A program made the position numbers and the translations under genes. The notes below the pieces were generated by a model. It was not told the origin of the DNA. It saw nothing but the letters and a program-made list of their open reading frames with translations, and ran no database searches. Of a DNA stretch of 64,000 nucleotides, positions 20,987 to 31,401 are shown in pieces. The stretch is taken from positions 23,501-87,500 of the forward strand of contig WBZZ01003505.1 in NCBI GenBank assembly GCA_019918135.1, read 5' to 3'. The first letter of the stretch is position 1; every line of letters begins with the position of its first letter. This DNA comes from Paulinella micropora (lineage: Eukaryota; Cercozoa; Imbricatea; Euglyphida; Paulinellidae).

Positions 20987-21077
20987 CCGGGCGGGCCGGC
21001 ATACTGGGGACAGGAAAAAGCGGTCTAGGGAAATAACGTGTAGATATGAGGGGAAAAGGCAATAGTTAACATTTTCT

Positions 21078-21340
21078 AAAAAGCTAACAGGTAAAGGGAA
21101 ATAAATTGATCTGTTAACAGCAGTTGAAACGTAACAACTATTACTATGATACAAGTTCAACTGTCGATTGGTTATGACAGTTGATAAATATTAATAACAG
21201 GAAAAATGAGTTGGCCCTCGGAAGTAACGGAACTAAAAATAGAAGTGTAAACTTCAACTTGAAGTAAAAACTTGAAATATCATTGTTCAAGTTAACACAA
21301 TATTAGTACTCTAATTCGGTCCGGTACGATATTCATTCCG
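21078..21340. repeat. Repeat R1, copy A, between the two head-to-head LTRs
   Basis: This segment, from AAAAAGCTAACAGGTAAAGG to ATTCATTCCG, is similar over its whole length to the inverse of 37072-37282. Shared pieces include GGGAAATAAATT, TATGACAGTTGATAAATA, GGAACTAAAAATAGA and TTCGGTCCGGTACG. It lies outside the LTR boundaries, so it is an independent repeat into which LTR elements inserted. No coding frame is seen. The rest of 21002-21590 is AT-rich and unassigned. Confidence 0.7.
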
Positions 21341-21605
21341 CCGTCATAACTCAGCCTGAGTCCACCCCCCAGACCATAACAGTAGGTCACAGTGGAGTTG
21401 CGATCGAAACGAATCGTCAGGCCGGCGTAGTAACAGATAATTGACTAATTGATATATATGTGAATAAATATAAAAGGAAAATGAATCAACTTGAAAGATT
21501 GTAGACGTAGATTAATGCGTGAATATGTGCGTGCGTATATTTGTCAGCGCAATGATCAACTTGGCAGTACAATATCAACATGTACATGTGTGCCGGCCCA
21601 TCCGG

Positions 21606-21613
21606 TATATAAT
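21606..21613 (+). promoter_or_regulatory. TATA box of the element 2 LTR
   Basis: TATATAAT at the same place in the LTR as in element 1. The two TATA boxes point away from each other across about 620 bases. Confidence 0.6.
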
Positions 21614-21672
21614 GGCATTACTCTATGTTCCGGTCTGTCGGTTTACCTTGGCTTGGAGAGTACGAGTCCCTT

Positions 21673-21682
21673 CTACGTTAGG
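21673..21682 (+). promoter_or_regulatory. Leader motif in the element 2 LTR
   Basis: CTACGTTAGG, differing from element 1 by T to G at the fifth base. The same G variant appears before ORF1 (22950-22959) and ORF3 (23468-23477) of this element. Confidence 0.65.
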
Positions 21683-21745
21683 TATTCCTCATTCTACAAG
21701 TTGTTAGACAGTTATTATACTATTAAATATTTGGTCACGGTAACA

Positions 21746-22949
21746 TTGCAGTCGCTAATAAAAACACAGTTTACGGGGTAGGAAATTTTCCTCGTTCCTC
21801 GGAAATTTTTGTGTCTTCTATGACTTGAGAAAATCGGCACAGATTCGAGGTTTGGGACATGGTTTATTGGAATGGAACTTGATGGTTGTTGATGGTTTTT
21901 GGTTGTTTGTGGATGAATCTATGCATGTTGCATGCATTTCTTGTGTTCGTCTTGGGTTCTCGTGTTTTTTCGTGGATGGGCAAGGGTTGCTGTGTCACAC
22001 ACACACATCATGTGGCGGGAAATGGTTTGTACACATGGAAAAGCGGAATTTATTATAGCATAAGGTTACCTTGAATGCACATATACGCAAGGAGTGTGGT
22101 GCATGCGTCCTTTGCGTGTTTTGGGGTTTTTCGAGTGATGAGCAAGGGTTGCTGTACATACATGTCATGGGGACACTCCACACATGTCATGTTTTCTCTC
22201 GAAACCGTAAGGACAACTCAGTGCAAACATTGGTTCTGTGTTTGCTGTGGATTGTGGCAATATGGTAACATGTTTTCACGATGATTGATGGAGTGGAGAC
22301 ATAGGAATGACATGGCAAAGTGGGTGGTACTCACAGACACATAGGGGGATGACGTGTCAAAGAGACACAGACATGGGACAACATGTCACACAAGGAAGAC
22401 AACAAAGTGGATTTGGGGGCTTGGGGGAACACGCATTGATATGGCACGACGAATGGCTGGGTGTATATGGAAGGAGGACAACAAGGGGGAACGAGTTTGC
22501 AAGGAGGTAGCAAGCAAGTCGGAGGAATGGCTGAGATGGGACGGAATATGCCCACAGTCAAACACGTATGGGGGATGGAAGGTGGCGGGAACCAAAAAGG
22601 GAACATGGGAGAAACAAATGGTGGAGTTCAACTTGGTTTGGAAAAGGACACGAGGGACATGGCGAAAGAGGACAGAAACGAGGGGACATCATGGCGCAGA
22701 GCTCCAAGTGGAAATTCACGGTATTTACGGTGGGCGACCTTGGGAGTGGACAAGGCAAAGATGGTGTCCTTTTTCGAGGGGTTTTGCGGGCTTTTTACAA
22801 AAAATGGAATACTGCCCATATCGGCCATATCAGTACCCTTCAAGTCCTTATTTTCCTTTTTCGCACTAAGTGCGTAGAGTGGGAGGCTTGGGAGGAGTGT
22901 GGGATGGGGAATAAGAGGAACAGGAGCTAGATGATACAGGGTATTATAT
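21746..22949 (+). other. Leader of element 2
   Basis: 1.2 kb with purine-rich, partly repetitive DNA (for example GTGTTGCTGTGTCACACACACAC near 21990, and GCAAGGGTTGCTGT at 21980 and 22142). No frame is conserved with element 1. The first bases carry AGTCGCTAATA, the possible primer-binding site. Confidence 0.5.
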
Positions 22950-22959
22950 CTACGTTAGG
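22950..22959 (+). promoter_or_regulatory. Body motif before element 2 ORF1
   Basis: CTACGTTAGG, an exact match to this element's LTR copy. The ORF1 ATG (22971) is 11 bases downstream. Confidence 0.65.
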
Positions 22960-22970
22960 TTTACGACAAT

Positions 22971-23449
22971 ATGATGGAGGCTGAGGATCAGGAAAAGACA
23001 GGCAAGGAGGAAAAAGGGGACGAGGGGAAGGAGGAAGACGAGGACGAGGGAGAGGAGAAGACACCGGAGTTTTGGAGAAAGACATGGGAGGCAGAGAGGA
23101 AGGGGAAAAAGGAATGTGGAAAAGGGATGAGATGAGGATGGACATATACAAACGTATGGCTGAGATAACAGAGGAATTCGACACCATGCGGCAGAAGATG
23201 GAAAGGATGTTGGTCCAGAAACAGGGAGATATATGCCCGGTGGATTTTGAAGCGACAAGACGGAGTTTGGGGGAATTATGCGATTTGAAGAGAGCAATCG
23301 GAAATGCGGCTAGGATGAGGAGAACGAGATATATGGTCACACAAGGCTGGAAGGAGGCCAGAGAGGCATGGAAGAAGGAGAAACGAGAAAGAATAGGGAG
23401 GAGGACAAGCCAAACAAGAAGGCGAAAAGGGAGGAGTGAGGGACACTAG
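22971..23449 (+). pseudogene. Element 2 ORF1, homologue of element 1 ORF1
   Basis: The frame from ATG 22971 (MMEAEDQEKTGKEEK) ends after FWRKTWEAERKGKKECG; the protein continues in a second frame that runs to 23449 (MDIYKRMAEITEEFDTM, RRTRYMVTQGWKEAREAW). One indel therefore separates the two. The protein is charged and helical and matches element 1 ORF1 in order and content. Confidence 0.55.
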
Positions 23450-23467
23450 ACAACATGGCACATGCTT

Positions 23468-23477
23468 CTACGTTAGG
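23468..23477 (+). promoter_or_regulatory. Body motif before element 2 ORF3
   Basis: CTACGTTAGG within CTTCTACGTTAGG, 13 bases identical to the LTR copy. The ATG at 23492 (MSKRGLRLELTE) is 14 bases downstream. Confidence 0.7.
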
Positions 23478-23491
23478 ACACACGTCAGAGG

Positions 23492-24598
23492 ATGAGCAAA
23501 CGGGGGCTAAGGTTGGAGCTGACGGAGGGGGACAAACAGTGGGGATGAGTTAGGGGGATGGAATATAAGGTGGACGAGGAGGCACGGCAGTTCAGAGAGG
23601 AGATGGGTGAAGAGTGGAGTGAACGGGTGGAGGCAATTTTGCACACGGAACGGGTAACGGGGGATAAAAGGTGGATGGCAATTAGGAAACTATGGGAGTT
23701 AAGATGGCGGTGGTTTAGAGAGCGGGAGGGTTTATGGAGACAATTCGCCAAGTCGGAGGGGGCGAGGAACCAATATGTTTTTCTGGCCTTGTTGACGAAG
23801 GTGGGGGAGAAATGGGTAGCGGAAAGGATACATACGGCGTGGGCTTGTGCCACGGGGAAGGCAGCACATGCCAAGAAATGGTTGCAAACTCTCCAAGGAA
23901 GAGGAAAGGACAGTTGGACACTGTTCGTCGAACCATTGCGAATGCGAGGAAAAATTGAGAGGGTGGAGAATCATGCACCGGGCAACGATTGGGACAGTGA
24001 AGAGACACAGGAGTGGCTTAAACAGTTGCGGGAGGACAGAGGCCAGTGGACACAAAAGGACAAGAAAGAGAGGGCAGCAGGGAGAACGGACATTGAGCTG
24101 GGAAGAGAGGCTACAAGTCACACTCAAATGGAGGAAATGGCAGTGGATGAGGAGGTGGAAAGGGTGACACAGGAACTGAAGATGGCGAGGGAGGTGAGGA
24201 GGAAGGCGGAAGACGAGGAGATAGAGGGAGAGTTGGTGGTGGAACAAGAGATAAGAGAGGACTCAGATCATGACGCGGGGAGTCAAGTTAGAGCACTGGC
24301 CCAGGCATGGGAACAGGGACAGGAACAGGCACAACGTCAGAAGGAGGTGGTGGAGGAGGCAAGATGGGAAATTATAAGGAGGAGGTGGGAGAAGCGAACG
24401 AGTACGATGCCGGCCGAGATGAGGGAGCCTTGTTGGAAACATTTCAAGGAATCAGAGGAGGCAAGGGGACAGTATGCACGAATTCAAGAGGTGGAAAGGA
24501 GACTGGGTGACATGATACAAGACGTTATTTTGTCGGTGGAAACTGCGCTTACGGGCACAGTGGCAGAGGCTAAGGCTTGGGAGGCCAAAAAGGCATGA
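23492..24598 (+). pseudogene. Element 2 ORF3, homologue of element 1 ORF3
   Basis: The start at 23492 gives MSKRGLRLELTEGDKQWG and then a stop; a second frame from 23558 (MEYKVDEEARQF) continues for 346 residues. It contains KRWMAIRKLWELRWRW, ERIHTAWACATGKA and HAKKWLQTLQGRGKDSW, all shared with element 1 ORF3. The C-terminal half is a long Glu-rich coiled-coil-like tail that is longer than in element 1. One short frameshift near the start separates the two parts. Confidence 0.6.
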
Positions 24599-25021
24599 CG
24601 AACATCCTGCACAATGGAAACAGTTTGTCAGTCGGTTGAGGACGAGATGGACGAAGGAACAGACACAGGGGAGTGTAGAGGGCAATGAGTGGCAGTCGGA
24701 GGAGACGAAGGAATGGATGATGGCCTTGGGGGCAAAAATGGAGATAAGACACATACAGGAGTTGGCAATGAAGTGGGAGAAGGAGGCGAAGGAGGAGGAG
24801 GAGGAGACAACGGATGAAGATGAGGAGGAGAGGTCTAACCGCGAAGGAAGTAGGAGGTCTTGGGACCAACTGCAGCGTACAAGTTTCGTACGTCGGGGGG
24901 AGGAGAAAAATAGGAACATGAGAGGGACCTCAGGTGGTATGAGGCGGCTAGTAAGGCGTCACGAGAGTGTTATGAGGAGCACGAGGACCAATGCGCGAAG
25001 GACAGTCTCGAGGAATATCGA
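24599..25021 (+). other. Deletion joint of element 2
   Basis: Between ORF3 and the integrase linker there are only about 400 bases of Glu/Arg-rich frame, where element 1 has some 7 kb (gag, protease, RT, RNase H). The right part already matches the element 1 linker (RWYEAASKASRECYEEH against RFYEAAHAQSVDCCEEH), so the joint lies at roughly 24,600-24,890. Confidence 0.6.
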
Positions 25022-26407
25022 GTGGGACGCGGCGTTGCACGCGGAAAGAGAGGCGGAGGAGATGGAAACGCCAAGGTTTCCATGGCGGCAGTGCCAATGG
25101 TTGGCAACATAGTGGTCAGCCCTAAGGCGGAAGGGGAGCCATTGTCACCGGAACAGGAGGACGTGACGGTGTTGGAGAAGACGCACCCCAGCCGGGTGGC
25201 TTTGGACTTGGAGACGGATACGCAAATCAAGTTTGCTTCGGTGGACAAGTTTCGGAGCCTGACGAGCGAGGCGAAGGAATTCAAGGCACTGATCCAACAC
25301 GTGAGGAACCCGACGCCGGAAACACGTACTAAGGCAGTGAAGCGGCAGCTGAAGACGTACACGTATTCGGATGGGCTGATCTGGTATATGGGCATGGACT
25401 GCAGACACAAGGAAAACCCGGAAAGGTGGACGGTGTGGGACCACCGGCATTACGGCATGCGATTATGATCGGGGCACATAACTGTCCCATGCAGAGCCAT
25501 CCAGGATTGGAAAAAATGAAGTGGTCGCTGACAAGGAAGTTCTACTGGGGAAGTATGAGTAAGGATGTGGAACGATTCATCAACGGCTGCGCGCCGTGCC
25601 AGAGAGCAAAGACGCCATATGACGCAACCAAGGGTTTGCTCGGACAGTACGAGGTCACGAGCGACATTTTCGAGACGATCCACATCGACTATGTGGGCCC
25701 TCTACCGAAGCGGGCGACGGGGGGTTCAAGTACATACTTACGGCCATTGACAGGGCGTCGAATTACTTGATCACGGTACCCACTAAGGACGAGACCAAGG
25801 AAACGACCGCTAAGGCTCTGATCGATCACGTTTTCTGCAGGATCGGAGTTCCAAGGAAGATCATATCAAACAGAGGGAGTTCGTTCATCAAGTGGACTCG
25901 AACGAACTCAGTGCATATTTTGGGTTTCAATGGAACTACGTTACGGCATACAATCCAATGGCAAACGGGAAAATCGAGCGGATGCACAAGACGATGAAGG
26001 CATCCTGGAAAATCTATTGCCAGAACAACCAGAAGATGTGGCCGGAGACGGTGCAGGCTTTTACGTTTGCGGTTAACAACTTGGGCTCCTCGTCTTTAGG
26101 GGGAAGCGTTCGGCTTTGCCCGAATCAACTGGTACATGGAAGGGTGTTGAACACACCTACGGATCGCTTCAAGGACACTGCTTTATATGACCCGACGGAA
26201 ATGATGGCATGCCGCTTGCGGGCAATAGCGGAGGCTGAACACATCGTCTGGAAGCAGCGCGAGGCTGCTATGAGGAGGAAGGACGACAAGGGGCAGCAAA
26301 AGTTCCGACATGTGGAATTCAACGTGGGGGACACGGTCTTGTTATACGTCCCGAGCATCCCGGTGGGTGTGTCGGCGAAGTTATATGAAAAGTGGCAGGG
26401 GCCGTAA
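25022..26407 (+). pseudogene. Element 2 integrase, frameshifted
   Basis: The frame from 25022 has PMVGNIVVSPKAE and TYSDGLIWYM. Shifts near 25440, 25740 and 25870 divide the rest. The zinc module (AHNCPMQSH, CAPCQRAK), the first Asp (IHIDYVGPLP) and the third-motif region (YNPMANGKIERMHK) are present. The C-terminal part reads GDTVLLYVP and LYEKWQGP. The second catalytic motif reads SNRGSSF, with Asn where the Asp should be, so this copy would be catalytically dead even without frameshifts. Confidence 0.8.
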
Positions 26408-27145
26408 TACTATCAGGGGGTGCAGCAAACTGCGGCATACAACTACAAAATCCGTCATCAGCGAACGGCAAAGAGCAGATCGTGCATGTACGACGGTTGG
26501 TCAAGTTCTCACCGTTTCTACTGGATTACGAGACGGACGCGCAGGCACTGGCGCGCACGACGGATGACTGCGGCAACCCGACACCTTTGCTTACTCGTTC
26601 GCAGCGGGCGGAAGAGTTGGCGAGGTTGAGGGACCAGCTCCTGTACGAACAGGAAGAGGAGGAGAAGCAAAGATTGCGGGATGCAATTACGGAGCTGGAA
26701 AAGGGCTCTCACGAACGAGGATCCAGGAGACAGCGCCAGGAAGGCGAGGGCGCCAACGGCAAGGAGGAAACTAAGGCGCGGAAGGAGGAGCCAGAGGGCT
26801 CGGAGGGGGTGCTACGACAGGAAACAAAGGAGGAGGGGAAGGAGGAGAAGGAGAAGCAGCGGGCACAGACGGCCCGTCCGAGCTCGAGACCACCACCAGA
26901 GGGAGGGGACGGAGGTGGATCGCGTCCACAGTCAGAGAAGTGGTTGGACGACCCGACCAAGATAAATAAATCCGCTGGAGAGTCGGCAAGTATTAGTTGG
27001 TGCGACCGGCGGACAGAGAGGTCTCGGATGATACGCTGGATGACTTCTATGTCATGCCGATATTGAGGGTCGGAGGACGTAAGAGGTCCAAGGCGGCGGC
27101 GGGCATTGCCCCAGTAATGCAGTTCTGGAGGAGCGATGATGGGAC
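26392..27145 (+). pseudogene. Element 2 tail domain, truncated
   Basis: A charged helical segment is followed in another frame by SDDTLDDFYVMPIL and GIAPVMQFW, the signature of the family tail domain. Similarity to elements 1 and 4 ends at GGAGGAGCGATGATGGGA (about 27145), in the middle of the domain. Confidence 0.65.
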
Positions 27146-27303
27146 TAACATGTCATGGAAAAGACAGCCTAGTTCAGACACACCGACTCGTGACTATTTC
27201 ATCCCTAATAATAACTTCCCCATTTCTACTTAATTGTATTACTGGAATTTATTGATAGTTGAGGCTAACTCCTATCTTCCGCACTTTTGTCTTAGGTCGG
27301 AAC

Positions 27304-28102
27304 ATGGCTTACCCTATGTTCGAGACGTCGCTCCACAAAGGGTTTAAGGTGGATCCACCACCGTTCCCAAATAGTAGAGATCCGGACTGGGACAACTGGG
27401 AGTACGGATTTCTAGCTACGATGGCAATTTATGATCCAATTGGGATAGGTGAACTCCCACCCCATAAGGAACACCCTTTGTACCTACAAGCAAAACAGGC
27501 AAGTTTTTATGAACCCCCTGACACACCACCTAACGAACCTTTTCTATCCGTTGCACTTAGCGAAGAAAGAAAAGAATCAAAACAGACTCGGAGTCAGGGA
27601 GATCAGACAAAACCTGCTATCGTCAAAAAGGAACACAGCAGCTCTTCCTCTAGCTCCACTCCATCTGTCAAACAAGAGCAGGCCCTAACCCTAACCCTAA
27701 CCCTAACCCTAACCCTAACGTTAACCCTAACCCTAACCCGCTAACCCTAACCCTAACCCTAACCCTAACCCTAACTCCTCCAGTTCAACTCAACCCACCA
27801 CCTCTACTGCTCCGGTAGTTGTTGAACAAAAAGGGTCTGCCGAAATCCTCATTCTGACTAGCGAATCTAGACCAAACCTCAGGTTTGCATCTATATCAAC
27901 AGACAAGTACTATCAGCAGATAGAGGAAAGGAGAAAGATGAAGCACAATCGTTTCATATTTGCACTCTTAATTCAGTCCTGTTGTAAGGACAAGGAAGCA
28001 ATGTCTGTCATTAGGACACCTGGTAGCAACGGGGTTGAGTGTTTTATAGCTTTACGGAAACGATATGGCGGTCTTGATCTCATCAAGTCAGGACTTTCTT
28101 GA
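27304..28102 (+). pseudogene. Copia-type Gag fragment carrying a telomere-like repeat
   Basis: The ATG at 27304 (MAYPMFETSLHKGF) opens a frame with FPNSRDPDWDNWEYGF and a Ser-rich stretch (SSSSSSSTPSVKQEQ). The frame then enters the (CCCTAA)n block. After the block, in a different register, it continues with EIRRKMKHNR-like sequence (IEERRKMKHNRFIFALLIQ), CCKDKEAM and FIALRKRYGG and stops at 28100-28102. Segments such as FIALRKRYG are typical of Ty1/Copia-type Gag regions that precede a zinc knuckle, which is missing here. A CTTTTGTCTTAG|G acceptor-like string lies just before the ATG. The family call is moderate; the piece is clearly broken. Confidence 0.5.
27683..27775. repeat. Interstitial telomere-like repeat (CCCTAA)n
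   Basis: About 15 units of CCCTAA, interrupted once by AACGTTAACC and once by CCCGCTAACC. It lies inside the Copia-type gag. The six-base unit keeps phase (Leu-Thr or Pro-Asn repeats) but the CCCGCTAA irregularity shifts it. TTAGGG is the telomere unit of animals, fungi and many protists; whether it is this organism's telomere cannot be told here. Confidence 0.92.
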
Positions 28103-28123
28103 TTACTCCTTCCCTAAGAGGGT

Positions 28124-29190
28124 TTATGACGCACGGACACGTAATCTCTGCACTTCCATGGCAGAAAGGAGAATGCAGAAACTCAGCCGCCTGGTAGCAG
28201 ATGCAGCCATCTTCCTTCCACATGCCTTACAGTGTTTATCCAGATGCTGAGGCATGATCGCGAACAGGACTTCATCAAAGATAAGCGGGAGCATGCCAAT
28301 ATTTGCAGCCAGCCATGAACCAGAAGTGCAGCTCATAGTGAGTGAGGTAACACGCTCCGGGCCGGGTAGCACACCCTTATAAGTTTCCAGAAGCTGCCCA
28401 ATGATGTCATCGATATCTGCCAGAGCCTGCACCGCATCTGCTATCACCTGCATATAGGTAGGCCTAACAGTAGGCGCGAGGACTATGGAGAGGAGGAGAC
28501 GCTCCAAAAATATAATCCCGGGAGCAGACAACCTGAGCTCTCGAGCGTCGCGATGTCGAACCTCAGACTGGGCTGGGCAAGCACAGACATGTTCATGGTT
28601 ATCACGCTTACCACCACAGAGACAACAGGGATTGACAGTCGACTGGTTGCCCCTGCAGTCGGGTGGTGCAGAGGGGAGCATCGCAGCGCAGATCTAGATT
28701 ACAAACAGAAGGGCTGAGTCGCTACATAGGGATCTGACCCACTTGAAATATCCAATTTGATCATGTGCTCTGGGAGACCCGCTAGCAGCGAGTCTGAGGA
28801 AGGCACGCTGATCGTGAGGGAGGCAACGAGCGCTGCCAGGGAGGATAAGCATATCGAGAATCTTAAAGCGCTGTTCACTGCGACTCCGACATGGGCACGA
28901 GTGTTTCCTAGGATGTGTATGCCAGCGAGAGCAGGATCACCAATCACATGAGTGACAAGGTATGTAAAATCTATCCTCAAAATCAAGGCAACGGCCAGTG
29001 TAAGCATTATTTGCAACTCCTCTCTCCGCACGAACTCGGATAGTGTTGGCGGTAACATACGCACGCTCCAGGAGGCGCGCAGAGGAAGTGATATGAGAGC
29101 GTTGATGTGCAAGTTTTGTTTCCGCACCACTGCACATCCTGATGTGAAGTATTTCAAGAATTTCCTGAATGATTAGCCTAGCTGCCATGC
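28124..29190 (-). pseudogene. Probable non-LTR retrotransposon (LINE) RT C-terminal remnant
   Basis: Minus-strand frames 29188-28937, 29157-28699 and 28681-28124 are collinear. The last contains CCLCGGKRDNHEHVCACP followed by RHRDARELR. That C-x2-C...H-x-H...C block plus an R-H-x-x-x-R helix resembles the zinc segment downstream of the reverse transcriptase in many LINE-type proteins. The polymerase motifs themselves are not present. The frames are broken and no start is evident. The assignment is tentative. Confidence 0.4.
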
Positions 29191-29729
29191 GTAGGCGCAG
29201 CCACTCAGGATATCTGTAGATTCAGTGCCTTTGGCCATGTGACGAAGCGGCTCAGACAGACGATTCAGAAGGGACCTGCAGTCTATGTCATTGTAAGAGA
29301 CGTTGACATGTGCATTATGGAGGCAATATAGCAAGGCACACGCTTCAGCAACATAATTGTCGCTAGCATAGCGTATGCGCTCTCGGGCCCCGCTCGAAGA
29401 AAACGCAATTCTGGACTAATTTTACGTCCGGGCCGACTCATGCAAGTAACAACGGGCAGCTAGTTTGAGCGATAGCTCCACTGCAAATGCTGCAGAAGTA
29501 CGTGTCTCAGGTGAGTTTTTACAGAGTGAATCAATCGCTAGCACACGAAAATGATATGTGCGAAGCGATGACAAGGGGCACAGCAACGATGTCATTGTCA
29601 ACTGGAGCAGCAGGAGTCCAGGAAGAAGCAGCGCCATGAACGTTCTCAAAAAACTGTATAAAAGAGACATTTTTTAACCCTAAGAGGCAGTCGAGGTAGC
29701 AAGTATTCTATCATTAAAAATTAATTAAT

Positions 29730-29766
<37 letters not shown>

Positions 29767-30622
29767 CAAGTCTAGGCCAGCCGCACGCAAGAAGAGGAGA
29801 GCGGTCAGGATTCTATTATGTTATTAGCGAAGTGCAGCAGAAGAGAAGAACGTCTCTAAGTGGCATATCTTTCCACCCAGCACCAAGTAGACTGAACGTA
29901 TTTAACATGAAGGGCACCTCAACGTAGCGAAAAAAGATGGAGCGTCACTAGTTCAGTGAACTCAAGTGCTGGACACAGAGAGGAGCCCAGAAGGAAGCAG
30001 ACAAGCGCAAGAAAAGGTCAGAGAAAATGGCTTCACAGCAGTCGAACCCACGCCATGAACAGGCCTGCACATATTTTAGTAACCATTCAAAGTAGTGAAA
30101 CTCATGCTTCAACTCAGAGCCTCCGCTGGAGTCAAAGATTGAACAGTAAATCACAGTGTCGCGGTTGATACTCAGTCGACTTGAAATTACTAACTTAAAT
30201 TATTGCTCTGCTCAACTTAGATCCTAGTCGCATAATCATAATGAAATAAGCATTTTCGTTTAATGTGGAGGCGCTTTTCGCCAGTTACTGGGTAGTATGG
30301 TCACGATGACACATGTAGTAGTCGGGTGAATAAGTAGTATGGTCACGATGACACGGGTAGCAGTCGGGTGAATAAGACTCACCCAACCGTGACCGAGCAA
30401 GAAGCCCGACGGTTTGAACACGGGTGCTGTCAGGTCCACATGTAGATGTGGTGCCCAAGCGGCGTACCGCATAGGCCAACGGAAGAGTAGTGTGACAGTG
30501 CGCTTATTGACAGTGGCTAGAAATAATCGAAGGCCTGAATCTTCAGGTTGGAGCGCTCAGCGCGCGATAGATGAACATGTGCTAGGCGATATGGCTGTCG
30601 CGACCTTGCAAACCTTCACCGT
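29191..30622. other. Stretch without a recognisable gene
   Basis: It holds a (GA)n run at 29731-29762 and a 42-bp tandem duplication at 30292-30375 (GTAGTATGGTCACGATGACAC as landmark). No conserved frame was found. The right end is the downstream flank of the BRCT-reductase gene. Confidence 0.5.
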
Positions 30623-31369
30623 TCATGTGCCCTTCCTTCCAGGTCGGAGCATGTCCAGCGCGCTCATGTCTGTCCGCGTGAAGCGCACCTGCCAGACGTT
30701 CACATCGCCACAGGTGACACAATGACAGTCGTGCAGCCTTGTATTTTTACATATGAAATTCGCACGTACGTAGGTGTATGTTTATAGACAGGGGCACAAA
30801 ACAAAAAATAGATTGAAGAGAGATTCCTAGCACCGTCTTTGCAGAGGACGAGTCTTTCACGTGCGCTGCAGTGCGCGCCCCAGGGATATGCAGCACGCAG
30901 GGATACCTGCAAGTAGTTGCTAGCAGTTTCAAGCTTACAAGAAGGTCCAAACCTGTGCTTGAGGTAGGCCAAGAGCAGAGACTCAGTGGAGACCCCCTTC
31001 CCTCGAGCCTATACACGTCAGAAACATTTCCTGCTTCGATCCTAGACTCACTCCAGCAAATTAAGAAGCATCTTATAAATCCAAGCCTCATGATTTGCGA
31101 GTTTTGATGACATCATTCATAGGAACGGAGGCACTCTTGGAAATTGTTCATGTAGCAGTCAGCCATCTTGGGCGTGTGGCTGCTGGCGGCGGTGGGGACT
31201 GCAGGGACCATGGCGGCTGCGACCGGGAACGCTTCCGAGACAGAACGCAGCTTGCGCTGGCGCCGCGGCGTGCCCCCTGCATGTATGTATGTATGTATGT
31301 ATGCATGTATGTATGTATGTATGTATGTATGTATGTATGTATGTATGCATGTATGTTATGTATTTATGC

Positions 31370-31401
<32 letters not shown>

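Larger units (their letters stand above)
5370..21001 (-). mobile_element. Element 1: very large decayed Ty3/Gypsy-type LTR retrotransposon
   Basis: Running from 21001 down to about 5370, the order is: 5' LTR, a 1.2-kb leader, ORF1, ORF2, ORF3, gag, an Arg/Gly-rich region, a retropepsin-like protease, reverse transcriptase, RNase H, integrase, a conserved tail domain, a 2-kb 3' untranslated region, polypurine tract and 3' LTR. Integrase after RNase H places it with Ty3/Gypsy-type elements. At about 15.6 kb it is far longer than the usual 5-8 kb of that group, mainly because of the three upstream ORFs and long untranslated regions. At least six frame changes and one in-frame stop show it is no longer functional as it stands. 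The sense strand is purine-rich throughout. Confidence 0.88.
20846..21001 (-). repeat. 5' LTR of element 1 (about 156 bp)
   Basis: Read on the minus strand it starts TGCCGGCC at 21001 and ends near GTAACA at 20846, giving a TG...CA repeat. It contains a TATATAAT box 16 bases from its start and the CTACTTTAGG motif about 80 bases in. It matches the LTRs at 5370-5580, 21591-21745 and 43331-43495. At about 155 bp it is short for such a long element. Confidence 0.82.
21591..21745 (+). repeat. 5' LTR of element 2 (about 155 bp)
   Basis: Starts TGCCGGCCCATCC and ends at or just after GTAACA. It carries a TATATAAT box at 21606-21613, the block TTCCGGTCTGTCGG and the motif CTACGTTAGG. Similarity to the 3' LTR of element 4 is high, including CTTCTACGTTAGGTATTCC. 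Confidence 0.8.
21591..27145 (+). mobile_element. Element 2: relative of element 1 lacking protease, RT and RNase H
   Basis: In order: 5' LTR (21591-21745), a 1.2-kb leader, ORF1, ORF3, a deletion joint, integrase and the first part of the tail domain, after which similarity stops at about 27145. ORF2, gag, protease, reverse transcriptase and RNase H are missing. It stands head to head with element 1. It is unlikely to be simply continued at 40918, because that fragment repeats the last 510 bases at only about 75 percent identity. It is a truncated, non-autonomous copy. Confidence 0.82.

Noticed and set aside
20999..21590. Long LTRs of several hundred bases for elements 1 and 2
   Set aside because: The polypurine tracts of elements 1 and 4 and the shared TGCCGGCC start place the LTR edge right before the TATA box; the sequence beyond is not shared within an element.
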